Position numbers and translations under genes: made by a program
Notes under the pieces: generated by a model
The model's database searches: none
What the model was told of the DNA's origin: nothing
Seen by the model: the letters and a program-made list of their open reading frames with translations, nothing else
DNA from: UBA7672 sp963718145
Lineage (GTDB): Bacteria; Pseudomonadota; Alphaproteobacteria; Caulobacterales; Hyphomonadaceae
Reading direction: 5' to 3'
DNA: 64,000 nucleotides
Assembly (NCBI GenBank): GCA_963718145.1
Contig: CAVQYJ010000017.1
Location: forward strand, 62,001 to 126,000
Shown here: positions 44,574-55,443 of the stretch, in pieces
How the letters are laid out: each line of letters begins with the position of its first letter
How positions within the stretch are numbered: the stretch's first letter is position 1

Positions 44574-45359
44574 ATGTCCGGACAACGAAGCTTGATCGAA
44601 CAGCAACTTCTCAAGATGGAGGCCCAGCGGCGGATGCGCGCGGGCGATGCTTGCGCCGAAATTGCGAGCGGCCTCGGCATCTCGCAGTCCACCCTCGGCA
44701 ACTGGGCGGCCGAAGGCCGCTGGCGCAAGAGAGACATTGTCTTCGAACGTAGCGATGAACGTGGCCAGGCCCTTCTGGCCCAGATCGCCGAAACCAAGAT
44801 CCGCGAATACGAGGAAACCGAAAGGCGCGCCGCCCGGGCCCGGGAGCTTGGCGAATCCGCCATGAAAGCGATGCAGGCCGCCGATCCGGACGGGGATGGG
44901 ACGGCGCCAGGGATGACGGCCCTGCCGACGCATCAGTTGTCCCTGGCGATGGCGCACGACCTGTTGCAGCAGGGCCGGCTCGATGATGCAGACCGTGCGG
45001 CCCGTTTCGCCATGCGGTTCGCACAGGCGCAGAAGGCTACGAACGACCGCGACAGCCTGCAGTGGCGGGCCGACCGCGAGCGCATCCTTGACTGGTGGCA
45101 GAAGCACCGTGACGGCTTCAACGCCTTTCACAAGTACGCCAGCGAATCAATCGACGAGCTGAAGTCGATGGTCCGATACGAGCGGCGGGCATGGGAAGCT
45201 GGCATGTGTCCGACCTGCTCGCGCCCTGCAGACTTCTGGCCGGCCGAAATGGACAAGGTCGCGGATGCAATGGTTGAGCGGATGGAAGACAGCGAGCTGG
45301 CCGAGAAGACGCAAGAGGCCCGGTACGGGCAAGACATGCGCGGCGAGAAACGGGAATGA
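44574..45359 (+). CDS. HTH protein resembling phage terminase small subunits
   Basis: A 261-residue protein. Residues 22-52 form a helix-turn-helix (GDACAEIASGLGISQSTLGNWAAEGRW) like that of terminase small subunits and transposase-type HTHs. The middle (about 60-195) is helical and charged, and residues 212-215 carry a CPTC knuckle with the acidic tail DKVADAMVERMEDSELAEKT. A strong AAGGAGGG precedes ATG 44574. No terminase large subunit, portal or integrase is nearby, so it may be a lone remnant of a mobile element or an independent regulator. It is followed directly by a GGTGTT microsatellite. Confidence 0.55.
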   Translation: MSGQRSLIEQQLLKMEAQRRMRAGDACAEIASGLGISQSTLGNWAAEGRWRKRDIVFERSDERGQALLAQIAETKIREYEETERRAARARELGESAMKAMQAADPDGDGTAPGMTALPTHQLSLAMAHDLLQQGRLDDADRAARFAMRFAQAQKATNDRDSLQWRADRERILDWWQKHRDGFNAFHKYASESIDELKSMVRYERRAWEAGMCPTCSRPADFWPAEMDKVADAMVERMEDSELAEKTQEARYGQDMRGEKRE

Positions 45360-45390
45360 CAGGGGTGACCGGGCCGGTGGTGGCGTCGGT

Positions 45391-45436
45391 GGTGTTGGTG
45401 TTGGTGTTGGTGTTGGTGTTGGTGTTGGTGTTGGTG
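45391..45436. repeat. (GGTGTT)7 hexanucleotide microsatellite
   Basis: Seven perfect GGTGTT units (45391-45432) and a partial eighth, within GT-rich flanks. It starts 32 bases after the HTH gene stop and lies about 250 bases before accA. Hexanucleotides do not shift frame, so if transcribed they would change only spacing or length. Confidence 0.85.
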
Positions 45437-45690
45437 AAACGATCGCCCCATCCAGGGCCGGCGAACACCGGGTTCAGGGCTCGACGAATCCGAATTCTCC
45501 GGCCTGGCGGCGATCCGGATCCGTCAGACACTGTCCAGACCCCCGGGTTTTCCTCTGCACCTGCGGGGCTGCGCCCAGAATCGGCGCCAAGCATCGACGG
45601 CGGAGAGAGCACAGCGCCCCTTTGCCGGTCGCATTTGACCCCATTCGCCCCCGGATATACGTCTCGCGCCGACAATCCCGGAGCCTCCCC

Positions 45691-46644
45691 ATGGCCGTGT
45701 CCACCTATCTCGATTTCGAAAAGCCCCTCGCCGATCTCGAAAGGAAGATTGCCGAGCTGGAAACCGCCGGCGGCGAAGCCGTCGAGGATGAAGTCGAAAA
45801 GCTCCGCGAGAAGGCCGCGAAACAGCTCGAGCACATCTACAGCCACCTCAACGCCTGGCAGAAGACCCAGGTCGCGCGCCATCCCGACCGGCCGCACTTC
45901 CTCGACTATGTGGAATCGATGTTCGAGGAATTCGTCGAACTCGCCGGCGACCGCAAGTTCATGAACGACGACGCCATCCTCGGCGGCCTCGCCCGGTTCC
46001 GCGGCAAGCCGGTCGTCGTTATCGGCCACGAAAAGGGCCGCGACACCCAGACCCGGCTCAAGCACAATTTCGGCATGGGCAAGCCAGAGGGATATCGCAA
46101 GGCCGTCCGTCTCATCGAACTCGCCGGCCGGTTCAATCTCCCGGTCATCGCCCTGGTCGACACCTCCGGCGCCTTCCCGGGAAAAGGCGGCGAAGAACGC
46201 GGCCAGGCCGAAGCCCTCGCTCGCGCCATCGAAGCCTGCCTGACACTCGACACCCCGATGATCTCGGTCATCGTCGGCGAGGGCGGATCGGGCGGCGCCG
46301 TTGCGCTCGCCTCCGGCAACAAGGTGCTGATGATGGAGCATGCAGTCTACTCGGTGATCTCGCCCGAAGGCGCCGCTTCGATCCTGTTCCACGACGCCAA
46401 GCGCGCCAAGGACACCGCCGAGGCAATGAAGATCACGGCGCAGGATCTCGAAAAATTCCGCATCGTCGACGCCGTGGTGCCTGAACCCATGGGCGGCGCC
46501 CATCGCGACCCGAAGGATGCCATGCAGCGCGTCGGCGATGCGATCGAGGAAGCCCTCGCCGGCCTCGCCGGCCTCTCGCCCGACGATCTTCGCGCGCAGC
46601 GCAAGGACAGGTTCTACGCCATTGGCCGGGAGGGGCTTGCATGA
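45691..46644 (+). CDS. accA: Acetyl-CoA carboxylase carboxyltransferase alpha subunit
   Basis: A 317-residue AccA that with AccD transfers the carboxyl group from biotin to acetyl-CoA, the first step of fatty-acid synthesis. Recognised by YLDFEKPLADLERKIAEL at the start, KTQVARHPDRPHFLDYV, NFGMGKPEGYRKAVRLIELA and DTSGAFPGKGGEERGQAEAL, with GEGGSGGAVALASGNKVLMME. The length is typical. ATG 45691 starts the family N-terminus; upstream GC-rich frames are artefacts. The next gene overlaps the stop (ATGA). About 330 bases of upstream DNA hold the GGTGTT repeat and the likely promoter. Confidence 0.95.
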   Translation: MAVSTYLDFEKPLADLERKIAELETAGGEAVEDEVEKLREKAAKQLEHIYSHLNAWQKTQVARHPDRPHFLDYVESMFEEFVELAGDRKFMNDDAILGGLARFRGKPVVVIGHEKGRDTQTRLKHNFGMGKPEGYRKAVRLIELAGRFNLPVIALVDTSGAFPGKGGEERGQAEALARAIEACLTLDTPMISVIVGEGGSGGAVALASGNKVLMMEHAVYSVISPEGAASILFHDAKRAKDTAEAMKITAQDLEKFRIVDAVVPEPMGGAHRDPKDAMQRVGDAIEEALAGLAGLSPDDLRAQRKDRFYAIGREGLA

Positions 46645-47000
46645 GCCGGGCGCTGGATACTGCGGAAGCCGAAGCTCGCAAGATCCACGAGGAGTGGGTC
46701 GCCCAGAGCCAGAGGTGGGCCGCTATTCCCGGCGCCGCTCTCGCCATGTTCGCCGTCGACCAGCAGATGATCGGACGCATGGCCGACGCCTTCGAAGTCA
46801 AGCGCGCTCCGGCCAACCCCTACATGGCGGCCTGCGCCCTGGCCTGGACCCGCAGTTCGCTCGACGCCACCTTCGGCTTCCACGCTTGGATGTTGCCCTG
46901 GGCCTCCCAGGGCCTGCGCGAACAGGTCCTGAACCGCACCACCGAACGCTTCAGCGAAGCGATGATCACAGCCCTGCGCGCCAAGTCGCCGCTCAGCTAG
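46641..47000 (+). CDS. Small hypothetical protein coupled to accA
   Basis: A 119-residue protein starting in the accA stop codon (ATGA), which implies translational coupling. It has a helical, Ala-rich composition with a moderately hydrophobic Trp/Phe-rich middle (TRSSLDATFGFHAWMLPWASQG) but no clear transmembrane helix or signal peptide. Family not recognised. Context suggests a lipid- or membrane-related role, though only by association. A strong bidirectional terminator follows 26 bases after its stop. Confidence 0.65.
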   Translation: MSRALDTAEAEARKIHEEWVAQSQRWAAIPGAALAMFAVDQQMIGRMADAFEVKRAPANPYMAACALAWTRSSLDATFGFHAWMLPWASQGLREQVLNRTTERFSEAMITALRAKSPLS

Positions 47001-47025
47001 GCATGGCGTGAGCCGCTGAAAGCAA

Positions 47026-47053
47026 AGGCCCGGACAGCAACCTGTCCGGGCCT
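47026..47053. terminator. Bidirectional terminator
   Basis: Perfect 12-base stem AGGCCCGGACAG / CTGTCCGGGCCT with loop CAAC, lying between convergent genes. On the plus strand it is followed by CTCGTTC, on the minus strand by TTTGCTTT. Confidence 0.8.
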
Positions 47054-47084
47054 CTCGTTCAAACCGCTTGCTGGCTTTTCAGGG

Positions 47085-47744
47085 TCAGCCCGGCATCAAC
47101 ACTGTATCGACAACGTGGATCACGCCGTTCGATTGCATGACGTCGCCAATGGTGACGTGCGACATGCCGCCCTTCTCGTCGGTGAGCATGATCGCGCCGC
47201 CAGCCGCGGTCGCCGTCAGCGCGCCGCCCGACACTGTCTTCAGCATCGCCTTGCCGCCGCCGGCCTGGATCGCCTTCGAAATGTCTGCGGCAGTCATGCG
47301 CCCGGAGACCACGTGATAGGTCAGCACTTTCTGCAGCGTCGTCTTCATCTCGGGCTTCACGAGACCGTCGACGGTTCCCGGGGGCAGCTTGCCGAACGCG
47401 GCATTGGTCGGCGCAAAGACCGTGAACGGGCCAGCACCAGACAGCGTTTCCACAAGCCCGGCCGCCTTCACGGCTGCGACCAGAGTCGTGTGATCGGCTG
47501 AGTTCACTGCATTTTCGACGATCGTCTTGGACGGATACATCGCTGCGCCGCCGACCATCACGGTCTTTTCGGTCATCTGCGCCGGCGGCGTTTGCGGCAT
47601 GGCGCCGGGCGGGCTTGCCTGCATCGAGTCCGAAGCCGACATCTGGGCCGTGGTCGAGGACTTGGTGGTCGCGTCGTCGTTCATGCAGCCCGAAGCTGCG
47701 AGCGACATCAGCGCAGCGACTGCGCCTGTTCTAAGGGTCGTCAT
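47085..47744 (-). CDS. Fasciclin-domain lipoprotein
   Basis: A 219-residue lipoprotein (MSLAASGC, lipid Cys20). A Ser/Thr/Met/Pro-rich linker (residues 25-58) leads into a single fasciclin (FAS1) domain: TLVAAVKAAGLVETLSGAGPFTVFAPTNAAF and the second conserved box LTYHVVSG, then VIHVVDTVLMPG at the end. Such proteins mediate surface adhesion. ATG 47744 follows AGGAGAG. A 252-base spacer with two hairpins separates it from the divergent MFS gene. Confidence 0.9.
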   Translation of the reverse strand: MTTLRTGAVAALMSLAASGCMNDDATTKSSTTAQMSASDSMQASPPGAMPQTPPAQMTEKTVMVGGAAMYPSKTIVENAVNSADHTTLVAAVKAAGLVETLSGAGPFTVFAPTNAAFGKLPPGTVDGLVKPEMKTTLQKVLTYHVVSGRMTAADISKAIQAGGGKAMLKTVSGGALTATAAGGAIMLTDEKGGMSHVTIGDVMQSNGVIHVVDTVLMPG

Positions 47745-47911
47745 TGAAATCTCTCCTGGTCGCCCGAACACCCAACCGTCATACGCAGGCTCGAGTTGAC
47801 TGGATCGGCATCGCACACAACCGATTGCAGTTGACTTGGGATGCGTATGGAGTGAGAAGCTCGCCCGCTTTCGATGGAGAAGGCCGATGAGCACGGTGAC
47901 CGTCTGATTCA

Positions 47912-47968
47912 GGCCAGCTGAGGCTGGCCGGGCACGCAGTGCTCTCGCGCGCGATCGCCGGATCGCGC
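47912..47968 (+). promoter_or_regulatory. Two hairpins in the leader of the MFS gene
   Basis: GGCCAGC-TGAG-GCTGGCC (47912-47929) and GCGCGATC-GCCG-GATCGCGC (47949-47968) are perfect stems with four-base loops, 29-85 bases before the MFS start. No T-run follows. They may be structural parts of a leader RNA or operators. Confidence 0.4.
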
Positions 47969-47996
47969 CTCCCTGACATTTTCGGAAGCATCTCAA

Positions 47997-49286
47997 ATGT
48001 TCGAATTCCTGAGGCGTTCCTCGCCCTTGTGGCGGCATGCGTCCTTCAATCGTCTCTGGGCGGCCCAGGCGCTGTCGGCATTCGGCAATCGCATCACGCG
48101 CACCGCCCTGCCGATCATCGCCGTCGTGGTCCTGTCGGCCGGACCGGCCGAGGCAGCGATCCTGTCCGCGATCAGCTTCTTGCCGATCGTCCTTGCCGGA
48201 CTTCTTGGCGGCGGCTTTGTCGAGCGCTCCAACAAGCTGCGCCTGATGATTGCGATGGACCTTGCCCGTTTCGCCGCGGTCATGGCGGCGCCGATTGCGT
48301 GGTATTTCGGCGTGCTCAGCTTTCCGTTGCTCTGCGGCATCGCCGCGCTTTCTGGTCTCGCCGGTGCGCTGTTCGCCAACGCCGACGTCTCGATCCTGCC
48401 GCGTCTTGTCGGCAAGGACCAATTGGTCGAGGCGAACTCCCGCATCCAGGCAACCGAGTCCATCGCGGAGCTGACCGGCCCCGGCGCTGCCGGGGTGCTG
48501 ATCGGCGTCCTCTCGGCGCCCGTCGCCGTCATTGCAGACGCGTTGACGTTCCTGTGGTCGGCCTTCTGGCTCTGGCGTATCCCGAAGGAGGACGGCGAGC
48601 CGCCCGAACCGACAAGGCGTGACCTTGCGGACCAGCCGTCGCCGCTTGAGACGTTGCAGCGTGATGTGGTCGTGGGGTTTCACGCAATTGCAGGACGGCC
48701 GGCCTTGGTTGCGACCACCCTGGCCATGCTGGTCTTCTACCTTTCGGCCGGCGCGTTCGCGGCGCTCTACACACTCTTCATGCTGCGCGAGCTGGGCCTC
48801 ACCCCGCTCATCATGGGGGCGATCATCTCCGTCGGCGGAGCAAGCGCGCTGGTCGGCTCGCTGATTGCAAGGCCGCTGGCGAAACGCCTCGGCTTTGGAC
48901 CTACGCTAGTCCTCGGCTTCGGCATCGCCATGTCAGGCACGCTGATGCTGATCCCGGCGGCGTTTGCCGGAGCTTGGGCGCCGGCCTTCATGCTGGGCCA
49001 GCAACTTCTGGGTGATTCCGGCTTCATGATCTTCACGATTCTTTCCACCAGCCTGAACCAGAAGCTTCTGCCCGAGCACGAGATCGCGCGGGCCAACGGC
49101 TTCTACCAGGCGGTGGCGGGCGTCGCGATGACCGCTTCTCTCCTTGGCGCCGGGGCGATCGCCGAAGCGATCGGGGTGAAGCTGACGGTCATCGGCTCCG
49201 CGGGCCTGGGCTTGCTTGGGCTCGCACCCCTGCTGACGCCGGCGCTGCTCCGCATGCACGATGAGCCGGCCGGCGCTCCAGGATAG
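47997..49286 (+). CDS. MFS efflux transporter
   Basis: A 429-residue transporter with about twelve membrane helices, of the EntS-like MFS group (siderophore or drug export). N-terminal SFNRLWAAQALSAFGNRITRTALP is characteristic, followed by ISFLPIVLAGLLGGGFVERS and a typical central loop (residues 196-218). The second half has RELGLTPLIMGAIISVGGA and GQQLLGDSGFMIFTILSTS. Substrate unknown. Ends 10 bases before the convergent secA stop. Confidence 0.85.
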   Translation: MFEFLRRSSPLWRHASFNRLWAAQALSAFGNRITRTALPIIAVVVLSAGPAEAAILSAISFLPIVLAGLLGGGFVERSNKLRLMIAMDLARFAAVMAAPIAWYFGVLSFPLLCGIAALSGLAGALFANADVSILPRLVGKDQLVEANSRIQATESIAELTGPGAAGVLIGVLSAPVAVIADALTFLWSAFWLWRIPKEDGEPPEPTRRDLADQPSPLETLQRDVVVGFHAIAGRPALVATTLAMLVFYLSAGAFAALYTLFMLRELGLTPLIMGAIISVGGASALVGSLIARPLAKRLGFGPTLVLGFGIAMSGTLMLIPAAFAGAWAPAFMLGQQLLGDSGFMIFTILSTSLNQKLLPEHEIARANGFYQAVAGVAMTASLLGAGAIAEAIGVKLTVIGSAGLGLLGLAPLLTPALLRMHDEPAGAPG

Positions 49287-49296
49287 TTGTGTTGCG

Positions 49297-51996
<2,700 letters not shown>

Positions 51997-52218
51997 AAAC
52001 CTACCCGCTGCCAGCCCTCCGCGACCGTCGCGGCGCCCCATGGTATATAGTGTATCCGGGAGAGTTATCCGGCCTCGGCTACACGCGCTTTCGCAGGGGA
52101 AATCTCCCTCGACTTGCGCTGTCGCGAGACGTAAGGACCGGCCTACCCAGTGTCAATCCAAACGCTGGTTAGGTCCTACAGCTTGATTACTGCTTAAAAC
52201 AGCTTGAGGAGCAAAGGC

Positions 52219-53247
52219 ATGGCAGGTCGCATTCGCCTCCTTGCGACGGCGGCAGGCGCCCTGGCCGCCGGCCTTCTGCTGACCGCCTGCGGCAAGACCC
52301 CGCCCCAGAGCGAGGCGTCCGCTACGGTCGAAGGATCGGCTGTCGCCGCCCTGGTAAACGGCCAGCCGATTTATGTTTCGGACGTCAACAACGAGGCCAA
52401 GGTCCAGAACCTGATCACCGGCGAGGAAAAACTGGAGATTGAGTCCGCCGAATTCAACGAAATCCTGGACCAGCTCATCGACATCAAGCTCCTGGCCCAG
52501 GAAGCCATCACCCGGGGCCTGGATGAGGATTCCCAGGCCCGCCACCGTCTGGAAACCGCACGGGAGAACATTCTCGGCAACATCCTGGTCGACACCGTCG
52601 TCGCCGAGCGGGTTGACGAGGCGGCGATAAAGAAGATGTACGAAACCCAGATCGCGATCTGGGAACTGGGCGACGAGGCCCATGTCCGCCACATTCTCGC
52701 CCCCTCGAAAGACGCCATCGAGAAGGTCGCCGCAGAGCTCAAGGCCGGGGCCGACTTCGCCGTTCTGGCGTCGCGCCGGTCCACCGACGACGCGACCAAG
52801 ATGGAAGGCGGCGACCTCGGCTACATCAAGGCCGACGAGGCGACGCCCGAATTCGCCAAGGTGATCCGCGATACGCCGACCGGCGGCATCTCCAAGCCGT
52901 TCGAGGCGGAGGATGGCTGGCACGTCGTCAAGATCGACGAGCGTCGCAAGGAGCAGCCGCCCGCCCTCGAAGAGCTGCGTGGACCGATCCTCAAGCATCT
53001 CACCATGATGCAGATCGGCGACGTGCTGAAGGAACTGCGTCAGGAGGCGAAGATCGAGAAGCAGACTTCGCCGCGCAACTCCACCCTCGACACCGATCCC
53101 TTCGAGACCACTCCCGCTCCCAGCACCACCACTACCAGCACCACCACCACCACCAGCACCAGCGCAACCACCACTCCCACTCCCATTCCCACTCCCACAC
53201 CTGCCGGGCCGGTGGGGGAGAGCCGGCCGGGGACGGCGGGGCAGTGA
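52219..53247 (+). CDS. Parvulin-type peptidyl-prolyl isomerase lipoprotein
   Basis: A 342-residue periplasmic folding factor. Lipoprotein signal (LLLTAC, lipid Cys), a SurA-like helical N-domain (residues 45-150: ALVNGQPIYVSDVNNEAKVQ, EFNEILDQLIDIKLLAQEAI) and a parvulin domain starting HVRHILAPSKD with FAVLASRRSTD, GGDLGYIKADE and EDGWHVVKID. The C-terminal 50 residues are a Thr/Ser/Pro low-complexity tail encoded by ACC/CCA-type repeats. Start ATG 52219 follows AGGAG; TTG 52204 is the upstream alternative. The argJ gene starts four bases after its stop. Confidence 0.88.
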   Translation: MAGRIRLLATAAGALAAGLLLTACGKTPPQSEASATVEGSAVAALVNGQPIYVSDVNNEAKVQNLITGEEKLEIESAEFNEILDQLIDIKLLAQEAITRGLDEDSQARHRLETARENILGNILVDTVVAERVDEAAIKKMYETQIAIWELGDEAHVRHILAPSKDAIEKVAAELKAGADFAVLASRRSTDDATKMEGGDLGYIKADEATPEFAKVIRDTPTGGISKPFEAEDGWHVVKIDERRKEQPPALEELRGPILKHLTMMQIGDVLKELRQEAKIEKQTSPRNSTLDTDPFETTPAPSTTTTSTTTTTSTSATTTPTPIPTPTPAGPVGESRPGTAGQ

Positions 53248-53251
53248 CGAT

Positions 53252-54517
53252 GTGGGGGTGAATTTGAGCAGCAACAAGAACCTTCCCGTATCGCCGCTTG
53301 CGCCGGAGCGGTTTCCCAGCCTGCCGAAGGTCGCCGGCATTGCGGCGGCGACACATTCGCTGGGCCTCTACAAGGGCGCGAAGCGCGACGACCTGCTGGT
53401 GGTCCATTTTCCGGAAGGCGCCTCAGCCGGAGGCGTGTTCACGACCTCGTCAACACGGTCGGACGATGTCGACTGGGGCAGGGCGGCGCTGAAGGCCGGC
53501 GGCGGCAAGGCGCGGGTGCTGGTGGTCAACACCGGCAATTCCAACGCCTTCACGGGCGCAGCCGGTATCGCCAAGAACCGCGCCACCATCGCGGCGGCGG
53601 TCGAACTGGCAGGGTGCAACAGCCACGAAGTCTTCGTCTCGGCCACCGGCGTGATCGGCGAACCGCTGGACCCGAAGATCGTCTCCGGCGGCGTCGCCGC
53701 CGTGTGGGGCCGGCTGGCCGCGCCCAACTGGGAGACCATCGCCAACGCCATCCGCACCACGGACACGTTTGCCAAGGCTGCCGGCGAGACCGTCAACCTC
53801 AACCGCCGCAATGTCGCGATCGCCGGGGTCGCCAAGGGTTCGGGCATGATCATGCCGAACATGGCGACGACGCTGAACTACGTATTCACGGATGCGGCGC
53901 TCACCGGCCGCTGTGCGCAGGCGCTGATCGCGCGATACTGCGACCTCACCTATAACTGCATCACGGTCGATGGCGACACGTCGACCTCGGACACGCTGAT
54001 GCTGTTCGCGACGGGCGCCGCAGGCGGCGAGCCGATCGACGATCCCGACGATCCGCGCCTTGCCGATTTCAGCGCGGCCCTGCACCGCGTGCTGAAGGAC
54101 CTCGCCCTCCAGATCGTCCGCGACGGGGAGGGCGCCACCAAGATCATCGAGATCGAGATCACCGGCGCGGCCTCGGAGACATCCGCCAAGACCATCGCCG
54201 CCTCGATCGCCAACTCGCCCCTGGTCAAGACCGCGCTTGCCGCAGGCGACGCCAACTGGGGCCGGGTGGTGATGGCGGTCGGCAAGTCGGGCGAGCCGGT
54301 GGAGCGCGACCGGCTCTCTGTCTGGTTCGGCGATCACATGGTCGCCAAGGAAGGCTCGCGCGCGGCCGACTATTCGGAAGCCAAAGCCACCCGGGCCGTT
54401 CAGGGCCCAGAGATCTTCATCCGCGCCGATGTGGGCGTCGGCAGCGCAAAAGCCACGGTTTGGACCTGTGACCTCACCGATGGTTACGTGAAGATAAACG
54501 GCGCCTACAGAAGTTGA
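53252..54517 (+). CDS. argJ: Bifunctional ornithine acetyltransferase/NAGS (ArgJ)
   Basis: A 421-residue ArgJ that moves the acetyl group from N-acetylornithine to glutamate (cyclic arginine pathway). The self-cleavage site is in SGMIMPNMATTLNY, with Thr206 as nucleophile of the beta chain. Also present: VVNTGNSNAFTGAAG, VSATGVIGEPL and the CITVDGDTSTSDTLML region. The usual end VKINGAYRS is complete. GTG 53252 is the first start after the upstream gene; GTG 53258 or TTG 53264 are possible. Co-transcribed with the isomerase gene and followed by mutT. Confidence 0.95.
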   Translation: MGVNLSSNKNLPVSPLAPERFPSLPKVAGIAAATHSLGLYKGAKRDDLLVVHFPEGASAGGVFTTSSTRSDDVDWGRAALKAGGGKARVLVVNTGNSNAFTGAAGIAKNRATIAAAVELAGCNSHEVFVSATGVIGEPLDPKIVSGGVAAVWGRLAAPNWETIANAIRTTDTFAKAAGETVNLNRRNVAIAGVAKGSGMIMPNMATTLNYVFTDAALTGRCAQALIARYCDLTYNCITVDGDTSTSDTLMLFATGAAGGEPIDDPDDPRLADFSAALHRVLKDLALQIVRDGEGATKIIEIEITGAASETSAKTIAASIANSPLVKTALAAGDANWGRVVMAVGKSGEPVERDRLSVWFGDHMVAKEGSRAADYSEAKATRAVQGPEIFIRADVGVGSAKATVWTCDLTDGYVKINGAYRS

Positions 54518-54548
54518 TGGGCGCCCTGAACGTGGTTCTCACCTCGCT

Positions 54549-54983
54549 ATGACAAAACAGACAGGCGCAAGACCGTTGGTTCTCGTGGCCGCGGCTGCGC
54601 TTGTGCGGAAGGACGGGCGTCTGCTTCTGCAGCAGAGGCCAAAAGGGAAACCGATGGCGGGTCTCTGGGAATTCCCAGGCGGAAAGGTCGAAACCGGCGA
54701 ACACCCCGAGGGTGCGCTGGCTCGCGAACTCCGTGAAGAACTCGGTCTCGAGATCGCGACGAGCGACATCGAGGCGTTCCATTTCGTCTCCCATGCCTAT
54801 GACGACTTCCACCTGCTGATGCCGGTTTTCCTGGTGCGGCAGTGGGGTGGGGAACTCGAAGCCAGAGAGGGTCAACAGCTCGCCTGGGTTTCGGCTGACG
54901 AGATCCGGCGCTATCCCGCGCCGGCGGCCGACCTGCCCATCTACGAGCGCTTTATCGATTGGTCGAAAGCGGGACGCGCATGA
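54549..54983 (+). CDS. mutT: (Deoxy)nucleoside triphosphate pyrophosphohydrolase MutT
   Basis: A 144-residue Nudix hydrolase that removes 8-oxo-dGTP. The Nudix box is G-G-K-V-E-T-G-E-x7-RELREELG, matching GX5EX7REUXEEXGU. The N-terminal LVLVAAAALVRKDGRLLLQQ and WEFPGGKV segments and the C-terminal LPIYERFIDW fit MutT. Same operon position (argJ-mutT) as in many relatives. The stop overlaps the start of a Flp pilin gene (ATGA), which is unusual. Confidence 0.93.
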   Translation: MTKQTGARPLVLVAAAALVRKDGRLLLQQRPKGKPMAGLWEFPGGKVETGEHPEGALARELREELGLEIATSDIEAFHFVSHAYDDFHLLMPVFLVRQWGGELEAREGQQLAWVSADEIRRYPAPAADLPIYERFIDWSKAGRA

Positions 54984-55156
54984 ACGCCCTGAAGCACCTT
55001 CTCCAGAAGCTCAAGGATCGCTCCGGCGCGACCGTCATCGAGTACTGCCTGATCGCAGGCATCCTCGCCCTCGGCATCATCGGCGGCGCAACCGCCGTCG
55101 GCGGCTCGACCAACAGCACGTTCGAGAACGTCAACAGCGGCGTCTGGGGCAGCTAA
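54980..55156 (+). CDS. Flp/Fap family type IVb pilin
   Basis: A 58-residue pilin precursor. A basic leader (MNALKHLLQKLKDR) ends at SGATVIEYCLIAGILALGII, with the conserved Glu five residues into the mature chain, then VGGSTNSTFENV. Flp pilins build tight-adherence (Tad) pili once cleaved by CpaA/TadV. No cpa/tad genes are nearby, so this is an orphan pilin gene. Its start overlaps the mutT stop, so it would be translated with mutT. The Cys inside EYCLIAG is a small variant. Confidence 0.85.
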   Translation: MNALKHLLQKLKDRSGATVIEYCLIAGILALGIIGGATAVGGSTNSTFENVNSGVWGS

Positions 55157-55161
55157 GCTCC

Positions 55162-55190
55162 GTGCACGATTTCGGATTCGACCCCTGATC
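55162..55190. repeat. Dispersed 29-base repeat, copy B
   Basis: Partner of the copy at 44206-44234 (27 of 29 positions identical). Begins six bases after the pilin stop, in non-coding DNA. Confidence 0.55.
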
Positions 55191-55443
55191 CCTGTGTGTG
55201 CCTGGTGTCTTGCCTGGCCTTGGTGACAGGACTTTCCGGAACGCGCCAAGTATTCCACCACCAAGACCACCAATACGAGTTGGACGCCAAGTCTCCGCCG
55301 CCTACCCAAAACGGGTTGAGCCCCCCGGGGCGTGGGCAGAAACCAACTTTCGGAGTTCCTTAACCACAATTCTTCCAAATTCGCCGCGCGGCAAGCTGTG
55401 CGCCTGGGGCGACACGATTATGCCGCCTGCGGAGACGTACGAG

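Noticed and set aside
44574..45359. Prophage
   Set aside because: Only one terminase-like HTH protein is present; no large terminase, portal, capsid, integrase or att repeats.
45118..46503. Minus-strand frame encoding an Asn-Thr repeat
   Set aside because: The NTNT run is only the translation of the GGTGTT array in reverse; antisense to accA.
55162..55190. tRNA fragment
   Set aside because: The reverse complement contains GTCGAATCC, reminiscent of a T-loop, but lacks a T-stem, anticodon arm and acceptor stem.
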